Shown: positions 1 through 7,728 of the stretch, one piece after another | How positions within the stretch are numbered: the stretch's first letter is position 1 | Layout: the number at the start of each line of letters is the position of its first letter | Assembly (NCBI GenBank): GCA_013388745.1 | Contig: JACAER010000046.1 | Span: 1-49,850, forward strand | Direction: 5' to 3' | Length of the DNA: 49,850 nt | Source: Chloroflexota bacterium | GTDB taxonomy: Bacteria; Chloroflexota; Anaerolineae; Aggregatilineales; Phototrophicaceae | Program-made: the position numbers and the translations under genes | Notes under the pieces: generated by a model | Told to the model about the DNA's origin: nothing | The model's input: the letters and a program-made list of their open reading frames with translations, nothing else | Databases searched by the model: none

Positions 1-1217
1 GCCCAACGCAGCCCGCGCAGCCGCAGCAGCCCGCCCCACAGCCGGCTGAGCGGCACCACACCCGCCGCCAGCCGCCAGGCCGCCGCGCCGCTGTGCGCCA
101 CACCATGTTGATCGTAGATGCGCCAGGCATCATAGGGCGCAGCGGACGGCGTTTCGCTGTCCGGCGGCGCGCTCACGGCGATTTCGGAGGCGCGCGTCAC
201 GGCCAGCAGCGCCCACAGCGGACTGTCGCCCGTGGGCTGCGCGATGCTCAGCGGCGTAGCGGCGCGCCGCAGCTTGTTTTCCAGCCACGCCAACCAGCGC
301 GCGTCGCACAACAGCAGGTACGAAATCAGCATCACCAGCGAAAAATCCTGTATCGCCATCAGCACGCCAATGCCGACATGCAGCATGACGCCCAGCAGCA
401 GCCCGCTCAGGCGCAAATACGGCTGGCCGATAGGCAAAAGCACCAGCGGCACAAACGCGCCTTCTACCAGCAGCGCGAAAAACGTGCCGACACGCAGCAG
501 CCAGGCGGGCGCGTGTAAAAACAGCCAATCGCCTGTCGGCAGTGTCAGCGTTTGCAGTTGCAGCGCATAGTGCAGCGCGTCGCCGCTGCGCCAGGCATCG
601 CCCGGCAGCTTGAGCACAAAGGTCAGCACATAAATGATGCCCACCTGCATCTGCGCCAGCCGCAGCGGAAAAGCAAAAGTCGTGCGCGGCGCTTCGGGGA
701 CGCGCAGATCGTCGCTGCGGCGCGTGCGCCCGTAGCCTGTCCAGCGCCGGCCCAGCGCATCCAGCGAATAATAGTCGCCCAGCGGCAAAAACATCCCCCA
801 GAAGCTCAGCACACGCATCGTCGTGTCCGCGCCGCTTAACACCCACACATTGCGCTCGTGAATCGACAGCAGCATGACAAAGCTGAGCACGCTCATCAGC
901 CGCGTGCGCCAGCCCACCAGCAGCAGCAGATTCACCAGCCCGTACAGCACAAAAAAGGCCGTCGCCATGCCTGCCGTCGGCAGCGCGTCCATCAGCGAAA
1001 AACGATACGCGCGCGCCAGTGTTTCCAGCAGCGTGCGCGGCAAAAGACCCGCGTCGCTGTAAAACCACAGCGCCAGCGGCAGATGAAACAGCGCGTCTTT
1101 GATAAACAGCGCCGCCAGCAGCACGCGGAACACAGCCAGCGGGCGGCTGTCGATCTGCCCAAACCAGTAACGCGGACTAAAAAAATTGTAGCAAGGGGGG
1201 AAAAGGCGTTTAACCAT
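1..1217 (-). CDS. HTTM-domain membrane protein (3' end cut by window edge)
   Basis: The frame opens at an ATG at 1217 and stays open to base 1, so about 405 N-terminal residues are visible and the C-terminus lies outside the window. The N-terminus reads MVKRLFPPCYNFFSPRYW, followed by several hydrophobic helices and motifs such as FGQIDSRPLAVFRVLL, ALWFYSDAGLLPR and LLSIHERNVWVLSGAD. These resemble the HTTM family (membrane proteins related to vitamin-K-dependent gamma-carboxylase). In bacteria the family has no settled function; carboxylase activity cannot be claimed. The gene is divergent from the secreted protein at 1390. Family assignment is from remembered motif similarity and is fairly secure; the start is the first ATG before the first membrane segment. 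Confidence 0.8.
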   Translation of the reverse strand, partial: MVKRLFPPCYNFFSPRYWFGQIDSRPLAVFRVLLAALFIKDALFHLPLALWFYSDAGLLPRTLLETLARAYRFSLMDALPTAGMATAFFVLYGLVNLLLLVGWRTRLMSVLSFVMLLSIHERNVWVLSGADTTMRVLSFWGMFLPLGDYYSLDALGRRWTGYGRTRRSDDLRVPEAPRTTFAFPLRLAQMQVGIIYVLTFVLKLPGDAWRSGDALHYALQLQTLTLPTGDWLFLHAPAWLLRVGTFFALLVEGAFVPLVLLPIGQPYLRLSGLLLGVMLHVGIGVLMAIQDFSLVMLISYLLLCDARWLAWLENKLRRAATPLSIAQPTGDSPLWALLAVTRASEIAVSAPPDSETPSAAPYDAWRIYDQHGVAHSGAAAWRLAAGVVPLSRLWGGLLRLRGLRW

Positions 1218-1231
1218 CGTCAGACCGCTTC

Positions 1232-1260
1232 TTGTTTGCTTAATCTGCACAGGGTATACT
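1232..1260 (+). promoter_or_regulatory. possible sigma70-type promoter
   Basis: TTGTTT at 1232-1237 and TATACT at 1255-1260 are separated by 17 bp. It lies in the 172-bp divergent gap and would serve the secreted protein at 1390 with a leader of about 120 nt. The -35 match is weak (TTG only). Confidence 0.35.
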
Positions 1261-1389
1261 CTAATTGTTGAGAAGCTCGCTCACGGCACACCGCAGCGCG
1301 CATTAAATATTTGCTAAAAGTGACGAGATAACTTAATATCTACATTGTCTTAGCCGAAAAATAACCAACACCATTCTGGAGGCTGACTT

Positions 1390-2031
1390 ATGAATTCTGT
1401 GTCGAGAAACCGGCTGCTGCTGGCCTGCGCCCTGCTGGTGCTGCTGCTGGCGGCACTGTGGAGTATGCCGCTGCAAGCGCAGGATGGCAATTTCTTCTTG
1501 CAGCAGGCCACTTACCGTCCCACCCTGACCCCGGTGCCGCCGCCTGTCTCGCTCGTGCTGACGATTAATACCTCAAGCTGCGTGCTGTCGGTCGTCGCCC
1601 CGCCCAGCGACGCCCCCGCGCGGCCCACCTATCGTCCCACGCTCACCCCCGTGCCCCCCCCGCCCGATCCCAACGCGCCTGTGCCGTTCTTCCTGGGCAA
1701 CGCGCCGACCTACACCGTGGGCGAAGGCTGCGAGGCGGTCGTGGAACGTCTGCAAATCCCGCAGAACGACGTGCGCTGGTTCAGCATCACCGTGGAAGGC
1801 GACGATGTGACGCTGCTGCCGCTGCAACCTGTGCCGAACGATCCCTTCCCGCCGCAGTTGGACACCCGCGGGCGCTACTTCGCCTGCGGTATCCCGGAAA
1901 CCGGCCAGCAGGCCTGTCAGGTCGCGGTGCTGGTGGGCGAGCAGGCCTACATCGTTTCAATCCCCATCAACGTCGAAGAAGCCTACTTTGGCCCGGTCTT
2001 CGGCGAAGCCACGGCGACACCCGCGCCCTAA
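1390..2031 (+). CDS. secreted Thr/Pro-rich protein of unknown function
   Basis: This 213-residue protein has a clear Sec signal peptide (hydrophobic LLLACALLVLLLAALWSM, then LQAQ and a likely cleavage near residue 31). The mature part carries two copies of the 11-residue segment YRPTLTPVPPP, at roughly residues 42-52 and 81-91, flanking a short stretch that contains a cysteine. The C-terminal half is a compact region with three further cysteines, ending in the TP-rich tail ATATPAP. Linkers of this TP-rich kind are common in exported Chloroflexota proteins. A GGAGG Shine-Dalgarno sequence precedes the ATG and a strong terminator follows the stop, so it is probably a single-gene transcript. No catalytic motif or recognised domain is visible; the function is unknown. 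Confidence 0.8.
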   Translation: MNSVSRNRLLLACALLVLLLAALWSMPLQAQDGNFFLQQATYRPTLTPVPPPVSLVLTINTSSCVLSVVAPPSDAPARPTYRPTLTPVPPPPDPNAPVPFFLGNAPTYTVGEGCEAVVERLQIPQNDVRWFSITVEGDDVTLLPLQPVPNDPFPPQLDTRGRYFACGIPETGQQACQVAVLVGEQAYIVSIPINVEEAYFGPVFGEATATPAP

Positions 2032-2059
2032 AACGCGGCCTTCCGCACACGATTAACGC

Positions 2060-2093
2060 AGGGGGAAGCTCGTCTTCCCCCGTTTTTATTTTT
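2060..2093 (+). terminator. Rho-independent terminator after the secreted protein
   Basis: GGGGGAAG (2061-2068) pairs with CTTCCCCC (2074-2081) across a 5-nt loop and is followed by GTTTTTATTTTT. It lies 30 bp after the stop at 2031. Confidence 0.85.
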
Positions 2094-2159
2094 GCGCCCG
2101 AACCGCCCGACTATGCGGTAAAATAGCCGTGTTCTGTACATCAACGCGGAGGCAGCACA

Positions 2160-2663
2160 GTGAAATATCACAGCGACGGCCCGCTGGGCTATTATTTTGA
2201 AGAAGTCGAAATCGGCCAGAAGATGGTAACGCGCGGGCGCACCATCACCGAAAGCGATATTGTGCAGTTCGGCACGCTCACTGGCGATTTTAACCCCATG
2301 CACTTTGACGCCGAATTTATGAAGCAGCACGCCTTTGGCCGCCGCGTGGCCCACGGGATGCTCACGCTCAGCTACGCAGTGGGGCAGATTTATCAGTTGG
2401 GGCACATCGAACGCACCACGCTGGCCTTTCGCGGGCTGGAAGTCAAGTTCAGCGCGCCGGTATTTATCGGCGACACGATTCATGTCGAAAGCGTCGCCAC
2501 CGAGAAAAAAGAAGTCCGGCGCATGGGCGGCGGCTGGGTGACCAGCGAATTTAGAATCATCAATCAGGACGGCGTCGTTGTGCAGTCGGGTACGATGACG
2601 ATTCTGATCGCCAGCCAACCGAGCAGCGGCGGCGGCGACAAGCGCGAAGTCAACGCCGATTGA
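2160..2663 (+). CDS. MaoC-family (R)-specific enoyl-CoA hydratase-like hot-dog protein
   Basis: The 167-residue protein matches the MaoC dehydratase family in length and in the hydratase motif TGDFNPMHFD (residues 41-50), where Asp43 and His48 are the expected catalytic pair. The following GRRVAHGML is also typical. Members hydrate trans-2-enoyl-CoA to 3-hydroxyacyl-CoA in the cytoplasm, or act on related acyl-CoA substrates. The start is GTG at 2160, supported by GGAGG nine bases upstream. A TAAAAT box at 2119-2124 could be a -10 element, but no convincing -35 is seen. The gene stands alone between the terminator of the upstream gene and a broken TetR gene, so the substrate cannot be inferred from context. 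Confidence 0.9.
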   Translation: MKYHSDGPLGYYFEEVEIGQKMVTRGRTITESDIVQFGTLTGDFNPMHFDAEFMKQHAFGRRVAHGMLTLSYAVGQIYQLGHIERTTLAFRGLEVKFSAPVFIGDTIHVESVATEKKEVRRMGGGWVTSEFRIINQDGVVVQSGTMTILIASQPSSGGGDKREVNAD

Positions 2664-2736
2664 GCGCGCCGGCAGAAAATGATTGAAAAAACTATAGATG
2701 GAGATCAAATAATCTCATATGAGTTGAGAGAATTTT

Positions 2737-2976
2737 GTGCAGGAACCGAACATTTCGCTCAAAGACCTGCGCCGCAGTGAACTCCTGAACGCCGCCAGCC
2801 AACTGCTCGCGCTCAAGCCGACCGCCTCGCTGGCAGAAATCGCCGCATACGCGCAGATCGGCAAGGCCACGCTGCACCGCTATTTCGCCAGCCGCCAAGA
2901 CCTCATGCTGGCGTTGGGCGATCGCGCGCTGGCGCGCCGATCGCCGCCGCGCGCCGGGACGCGCCGCGCCTGCTGA
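2737..2976 (+). pseudogene. TetR-family regulator remnant (DNA-binding domain only)
   Basis: The frame from GTG 2737 gives 79 residues. Residues 8-65 look like a TetR N-terminal helix-turn-helix (ASLAEIAAYAQIGKATLHRY, then FASRQDLMLAL). After about residue 65 the reading turns into Arg/Pro-rich sequence and stops at 2976. TetR proteins normally run to 180-220 residues with a ligand-binding domain, which is missing. Downstream in another frame (about 3005-3071) a short reading, VLADVIAAGFYSRLSRSM, could be a leftover of that domain. A frameshift plus deletion is therefore likely. A functional short HTH protein cannot be excluded. Confidence 0.6.
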
Positions 2977-3087
2977 TCACAACGCTGTGCGCAATAAGCG
3001 ACCGCTGTCCTGGCCGATGTCATCGCCGCCGGCTTCTATTCGCGCCTATCGCGCTCCATGAGTGCATTTTAAAGCGCTTACCATGGC

Positions 3088-3115
3088 GTGGGGACGAGTC
3101 GTGACTCGCCCCCAC
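3088..3115. repeat. palindrome of the GGGG-CGA family
   Basis: GTGGGGACGAGTC (3088-3100) and GACTCGCCCCCAC (3103-3115) form a 13-bp stem with one mismatch and a 2-nt loop. It sits between the TetR remnant and the convergent end of the peptidase gene. A T-run (3123-3129) follows on the plus strand after eight bases, so it may act as a weak terminator. Confidence 0.6.
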
Positions 3116-3144
3116 CGAAAGAATTTTTTGGATATGCTCGCTGC

Positions 3145-5052
3145 TTAGCGGAACGTCACGCTCGTCTCGCCGCCGTCACTGACGAACAGCCCGGCGCGCG
3201 TATAGGTCATCTGCGCCGCGTCGCGCTGCGGAATGCGCACTTCCAGCGTCAGCGTCAACTGCTCCGCCTCATAATCCAGCACGCCCCTGCCTGTCGCCGC
3301 CCAATTCGGCGTCATCGCGCAGGCATTCAGTGTCCACAGTTCACCCGTCTCGGTCGGCACAAACTCCGCCGTGCCGCCATAGGTGCAGCCCACGCTCAGC
3401 AGACTCGCCAGATCCCAGCCCACATACTCCGGCAGCAGGCTCAACTCCACATCCAGCGCGCGCGCGCCTTCCTCGATACTGCTCAGCGTGCGCGCCGGCA
3501 GCGGCAGATACGGGTCAATGATGCGCCCCTCGCAGGTCAGGTCGCGCCCCACCGGCAGCGCCCCGCTCACCATCCAGGCCGTCACCGCCACATCCGGGCA
3601 TTCATTGCCACGCCCGAAAATCACGTGCGGCCCGCCCAACACCGTGATCTGATAAGCGTCCGCCAGCCGGCCAAAGACATCGAAACCCTGCTGCACAGGA
3701 GTCGCCGGGTCGGCCGTCGCGTTCAGCACAAACGTCGCCACGCCCTCGGCCAGCAGCGGCGCAGGCCGTGTTGCTTCGCCCTGCACCGGCCAGAACGCGC
3801 ACGGCAAATCGGTATAAAAAATCGACGCCAGGCGCTGCACACTGGCCTCTACCGCGTCGCCCGCGCGTAAAAACGCCTGCGCGCGTTCCTGCGGCGTGCC
3901 CTCGAAAAAGTTGTAGTCGCTGCATTCTACCCCAAAATACATGGCCGCCGAAAAATCGGGGTCAGGCATGATCGCCAGCGTTTGCGGGTCAAGATTCAGG
4001 TATACATAGGCCAGGCGCAGCAGCGGCACAAAATCGCCGCGCAGCCCCGCCGCCAGCGTCCGCAAAAACTGCGTCCGGCTCGCTTCGTCATAAACCGCAT
4101 TCACGGCCACATATTCGAGATTCGCCAGCGTCAGGCTGCGTTCGGCGCGCGTGCCGTCGGCCAGCGGGAAGCTGACATTTGCCGGTCGCTGCGCCAACTG
4201 CCGCCGGATCGTGTCGTAGGCCAGCACCGTCGCGCGCCCAAAATCGCCCCCGCAGGCCGCATCGGCGTTGCAACTGCGCAGCGTCGAAGTCAGCGCGCTG
4301 CTAAAGGCCTGCGCCTGCTGCGCGTAAAAATCCTGCGCTTCCAAAGTCAAATCCACCACACCGTCCAGAATCAGCCCGGCCAGATGCTGCGGATAACGCG
4401 CGGCGTAGGTCTGCGCGAACTGCGTGCCGTAGCTTTCGCCATACAGCCAGAACTGCTCATCACCCAGCGCGCGCCGGAACACTTCCAGGTCTTCTACCGC
4501 CTGCGTCGTGCCCAGATACGGCAGCAGCGCCCGATTGCCCATCTCGGCCACGCAGTCAGTGGCGAAGCGCTGCGCCGCCGCGACCAGCGCCGCCTCCTCT
4601 TCCGGCGTTTCGCTGCGCAAATCAGCCTGATTCCAGGCCAGTTCGGCGTTATCGCAGCGCAGCCCCCCCGACTGGCCGATACCGCGCTGGTCAAAAAACA
4701 CGATATCGAAATGTTCCGTCAAGGCCGGGTCAAAATATGCCGTATAGGGGTCTGCCGCCGCCAAACCGGAGTAGCCCGGCCCGCCCGTCGCCGTGACGAA
4801 GGCGCCAAAACGCTCGCCCGCCGCCGGCAGCAGCCCAAACACGACGCTGGTGGTTTCCGCGCTGCTGGCGTCAAAATGATTGAGCGGCACGCTCAGGGTG
4901 ACACAGGTGAACGCGCTGTCTTCTGCGCACGGCTGCCCGCCCAGTTGCGCGATCAACGCCGCCGCGCCGCCCTCCTGCGCCGCCTCCTGCGCTGCCGCCG
5001 GAAAAGCCACTACAAGCATCAGCACGAGAATCAGCAGAGTGAAAAAACGCAT
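3145..5052 (-). CDS. secreted alpha/beta hydrolase, S33 peptidase (TAP-like)
   Basis: The chosen start (ATG 5052) follows GGAG and begins directly with a signal peptide (MRFFTLLILVLMLVVAFPAA, then AQ); the longer frame from 5106 would add 18 residues before it. The 635-residue protein has the oxyanion region TATGGPGYSG (residues 88-97), FFDQRGIGQSG and the nucleophile elbow GESYGT with Ser207. Near the C-terminus NATADPATPV and GGPHVIFG carry the expected Asp and His of the triad, in the TAP-like domain seen in Streptomyces-type tripeptidyl aminopeptidases. About 120 extra residues follow, with no domain that I recognise. It probably releases short peptides or proline-containing residues outside the cytoplasm; the substrate is inferred. 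It lies 72 bp downstream of corA on the same strand. Confidence 0.88.
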   Translation of the reverse strand: MRFFTLLILVLMLVVAFPAAAQEAAQEGGAAALIAQLGGQPCAEDSAFTCVTLSVPLNHFDASSAETTSVVFGLLPAAGERFGAFVTATGGPGYSGLAAADPYTAYFDPALTEHFDIVFFDQRGIGQSGGLRCDNAELAWNQADLRSETPEEEAALVAAAQRFATDCVAEMGNRALLPYLGTTQAVEDLEVFRRALGDEQFWLYGESYGTQFAQTYAARYPQHLAGLILDGVVDLTLEAQDFYAQQAQAFSSALTSTLRSCNADAACGGDFGRATVLAYDTIRRQLAQRPANVSFPLADGTRAERSLTLANLEYVAVNAVYDEASRTQFLRTLAAGLRGDFVPLLRLAYVYLNLDPQTLAIMPDPDFSAAMYFGVECSDYNFFEGTPQERAQAFLRAGDAVEASVQRLASIFYTDLPCAFWPVQGEATRPAPLLAEGVATFVLNATADPATPVQQGFDVFGRLADAYQITVLGGPHVIFGRGNECPDVAVTAWMVSGALPVGRDLTCEGRIIDPYLPLPARTLSSIEEGARALDVELSLLPEYVGWDLASLLSVGCTYGGTAEFVPTETGELWTLNACAMTPNWAATGRGVLDYEAEQLTLTLEVRIPQRDAAQMTYTRAGLFVSDGGETSVTFR

Positions 5053-5124
5053 GATCGCTCCATTGGAAACTTCTGCCCAAACAGATGCCCCTATTGTACG
5101 CGACATCGCCGCAAAACTGCTCTA

Positions 5125-6102
5125 CTATTCCCATTTGATCAGGCGCAGCACCACCAGCGACAGCAGAATCACGATCAGCATCATCCCCACCACCGCGCCC
5201 ACGCCCCAGGGCGCGTCCAGCGGCGGCCAGAACGTCGTATGATTCTCGAAGTTCATACCGTAAAAACCGCTGATGACCGTCATCACGCCGATCACCAGCG
5301 TAATCACCGTCAGGCGCGTCACCACCATATTGAGCCGATTCGAGACCGCCGACATATACAGTTCCACCATGCCCGTCAGCAGATCGCGGAACGTATTCAC
5401 CGTGTCGCTGATACGAATCAGGTGATCGTAGACATCGCGCATATAGTATTGCAGCACGTCGCTCTTGATGAACACTTCCTGATGATGCAGCAGCAGGCCG
5501 AACATATCGCGCTGATGCCCGACCACGCGCCACATCTCGCTCAGCACACGCCGCAGCGCGAACATCTCGTCCAAAAGCTGCTTGCGCGGGCGCGCCAGCA
5601 CATCTTCTTCCAGCGTTTCGATGCGGTCGGCCAGCTCATCCAACACCGGAAAGTAGCCATCCACCATCACATCCAGCAGATGATACAGCAGGTAGCCGGC
5701 AGACATCAGGTTAGCCTGATTGGCGCGCTGAAGCCGGGCTTGCATCTCGTCGATGATTTTCTCGCCCCTCAGATGCACCGTCACCAGATAATTGCGCCCC
5801 ACAAAAGCGTTCACCTCGTGGAATTCGACATCTGCTTTTTCTTGCGGCGCTTTAGACACGCTGTTGAGGATGATAAACAAATAACCGTTGTACTGCTCGA
5901 TCTTCGGGCGCTGGCGCTGGTTAATCGTGTCTTCAATCGCCAGCGGGTGAAACTGGAAAATATCGCGCAGCACATGCAGGCCTTCGGCTTCGGCTGCCGC
6001 CAGATCGACCCAGACGGTGTACCCTTCGCGGCTCAGGTAGCCGCTGATCTCGTGCTTTTCGCAGACTTTGCTGCCTTCAGGGCCATAGGTGATGACGTTC
6101 AT
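5125..6102 (-). CDS. corA: CorA-family magnesium/divalent cation channel
   Basis: The 325-residue protein ends with two membrane helices and carries the signature YGMNF just after the first (SGFYGMNFENH), the selectivity motif of CorA channels. The N-terminal two thirds form the usual cytosolic alpha/beta funnel with a long helix (VLDELADRIETLEEDVL). It mediates Mg2+ (or Co2+/Ni2+) movement across the membrane as a pentamer, by family knowledge. I place the start at ATG 6102 (MNVITYGPEG); the open frame continues to 6168 but the extra 22 residues are unlike the family. No regulatory element such as an M-box is visible upstream. Confidence 0.93.
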   Translation of the reverse strand: MNVITYGPEGSKVCEKHEISGYLSREGYTVWVDLAAAEAEGLHVLRDIFQFHPLAIEDTINQRQRPKIEQYNGYLFIILNSVSKAPQEKADVEFHEVNAFVGRNYLVTVHLRGEKIIDEMQARLQRANQANLMSAGYLLYHLLDVMVDGYFPVLDELADRIETLEEDVLARPRKQLLDEMFALRRVLSEMWRVVGHQRDMFGLLLHHQEVFIKSDVLQYYMRDVYDHLIRISDTVNTFRDLLTGMVELYMSAVSNRLNMVVTRLTVITLVIGVMTVISGFYGMNFENHTTFWPPLDAPWGVGAVVGMMLIVILLSLVVLRLIKWE

Positions 6103-6180
6103 AGGCGCGGCTTTCGGCGTTCGGGTTTTGGATAATCCCGTCGATATTAAACCCGCCGCCAGCAGCACGCAAAAACCGGG

Positions 6181-6945
6181 TCAGACCAGCGGTTGGAGCA
6201 CCGCAGGCAGCGGTTTGTCGCTCACCCACGCGCGCACTGTGATGCTGAACAGTTCCGGCGCTTCGAGATTCCAGACATGGCCGACATCCGGCACGCGCAC
6301 GCCCCTCGCGCCGCGAATCGTGCGCGCCAGCTTACGCGCGTCATGCTGCGCCACCAACGTTTCTTTCGCGCCCACGCACACCAGCAGTTTGCCGGCCTCT
6401 GGCAGTTGCAGCTGCATCAGCGCGCGCGTGAAATGCTGCGTGAATTCCGCTTTCATGCCGTTGATCAAGTCCTGGCGGAACTCCTCGCGGTACTGCGCAG
6501 GAACCCCGAACTGCCGCACCGCCATATCCAGCAGCATATTTTGCGGAAACAGCTTATACATCCAGGTGCTGTTGATCGTCAGCCAGCCCAAAAACGCGCC
6601 CAGCCCGGCGGAAGTCCCCGTGACCAGCGCGTGATCGACCATCTGCGGCGCAGCACGCAGCAGCGCCAGCGTCAGCGCCCCGCCCAGTGACAGGCCGATG
6701 ATGTGCGCTTTCTGGCCCGGCACTTTTTCGCCGAGAATTTCCGTCACATGGCGCACGCTGTCTTCCAGCGTAAAGCGGCCGACAGCAGCGCTTTGCCCCT
6801 GTTCCGGCAGATCCGGCGCCAGACAGTAAAAAGCGCCCGAAAGCCGTTCAAACTGCGGCTGCCACTGCTTACTGCTCAGGCCGCCGCCGTGCAAAAACAG
6901 CAGCGCGGGATTCTCTTTGTCGCCCGCTTCTTGCAAATACAGCAC
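6181..6945 (-). CDS. alpha/beta hydrolase
   Basis: This 254-residue single-domain hydrolase shows the oxyanion motif LFLHGGG (residues 16-22), the nucleophile elbow GLSLGG near residue 104, and a final His in VGHVWN, all in the usual order. The lack of a signal peptide suggests a cytosolic esterase, lactonase or related enzyme; the substrate cannot be read from the sequence. Translation starts at GTG 6945, whose G is the last base of the TAG stop of the DUF309 gene, so the two are probably translationally coupled. Confidence 0.85.
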   Translation of the reverse strand: MLYLQEAGDKENPALLFLHGGGLSSKQWQPQFERLSGAFYCLAPDLPEQGQSAAVGRFTLEDSVRHVTEILGEKVPGQKAHIIGLSLGGALTLALLRAAPQMVDHALVTGTSAGLGAFLGWLTINSTWMYKLFPQNMLLDMAVRQFGVPAQYREEFRQDLINGMKAEFTQHFTRALMQLQLPEAGKLLVCVGAKETLVAQHDARKLARTIRGARGVRVPDVGHVWNLEAPELFSITVRAWVSDKPLPAVLQPLV

Positions 6946-7715
6946 TATTTCACCTCATGCGACGCATTGACCAGACGCAGCGGCTTCAGCAGCGTTTTAT
7001 CGAAATCCGCCACGTCGCTGATGCGCTCCAGTTCGGCGCGCACGCGGTACGAATCTTCGCGAAGCTGGCGGATATCGACGCCCCGGCAGACATCCGGCAG
7101 CAGCGTCAACCACTGCACACTGCGCAGCAGCATTTTGTGCGCGCCGCGCGCGTTGCCGCGTTCGATCTGATAGTAGGCCACCCCTACCTGCAAGATCGCG
7201 CGGTACAGGTCGCGCACAGCGCCGGCTTCTTCGACCCACAGCGCCTCAAACAGGTCATGCTGCTTGTAGTATTCGCCGGCGTTAAAACGGCGCACGCCTT
7301 CCAGCGCCGCCGGCGGCAGCGCTTCGGCGCACTGCGAGTCCATTTCTTCCACTTTTTCCGGCTGCGGCACGCGGGCATGTACAGCCAGCAGGCGCGCAAG
7401 CTGCGCCGCCAGTTCGTCGGCAGTCAGGGCGAAATCCGCGCCGTTTTTGAGCGCCGCGCGGCGGGTTTCGGCCTGCGCGCTCACCACCACGATCGGAATA
7501 CGGCGGGTAGCGGGGCTGGTTTTGGGCGTGACTATCCAGAAACGCCAATCGTCCAGCGCGTCGGCGTGAACCAGAATCAGCGCCGCCCGATCGTCGGCCA
7601 GCCGCGTGATGTAGTGGAGACCTTCGCTGTACACCTTGCAGGCAAAGACCGCACCAGCGGCCTGCTGCACCAATTGGCACCACGTCGGCATTTCCGCGCT
7701 CGGCAGCACCAGCAC
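6945..7715 (-). CDS. receiver-like domain fused to DUF309
   Basis: The C-terminal 120 residues contain the DUF309 signature FNAGEYYKQHDLFEALW, with the conserved Glu, His and Glu at about residues 148, 153 and 157, followed by the helical region LYRAILQVGVAYYQIERGNA. The N-terminal 115 residues alternate strands and helices like a response-regulator receiver (LVLVLPSAE, ALILVHADALDD, IPIVVVSAQAE, KNGADFAL). A possible phosphoacceptor is Asp52, but the acidic pair near the N-terminus is not obvious, so it may be a pseudo-receiver. I place the start at GTG 7715 because the open frame back to TTG 7784 overlaps the upstream gene. DUF309 has no agreed function. Confidence 0.8.
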   Translation of the reverse strand: MLVLPSAEMPTWCQLVQQAAGAVFACKVYSEGLHYITRLADDRAALILVHADALDDWRFWIVTPKTSPATRRIPIVVVSAQAETRRAALKNGADFALTADELAAQLARLLAVHARVPQPEKVEEMDSQCAEALPPAALEGVRRFNAGEYYKQHDLFEALWVEEAGAVRDLYRAILQVGVAYYQIERGNARGAHKMLLRSVQWLTLLPDVCRGVDIRQLREDSYRVRAELERISDVADFDKTLLKPLRLVNASHEVK

Positions 7716-7728
7716 TAACGTCGGGGAG

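Noticed and set aside
130..1068. 312-codon minus-strand frame at the left edge
   Set aside because: It is an Ala/Arg-rich frame overlapping the HTTM gene, which reads in a different frame of the same strand and has clear membrane-protein motifs.
3145..3147. hairpin 3088-3115 as terminator of the peptidase gene
   Set aside because: On the minus strand no T-run follows the stem, so a Rho-independent terminator for that gene is not supported.
3982..6135. 717-codon plus-strand frame
   Set aside because: It runs antisense across both the S33 peptidase and corA genes, has a Gln/Arg/His-rich non-protein-like composition, and both opposite-strand genes are clearly real.
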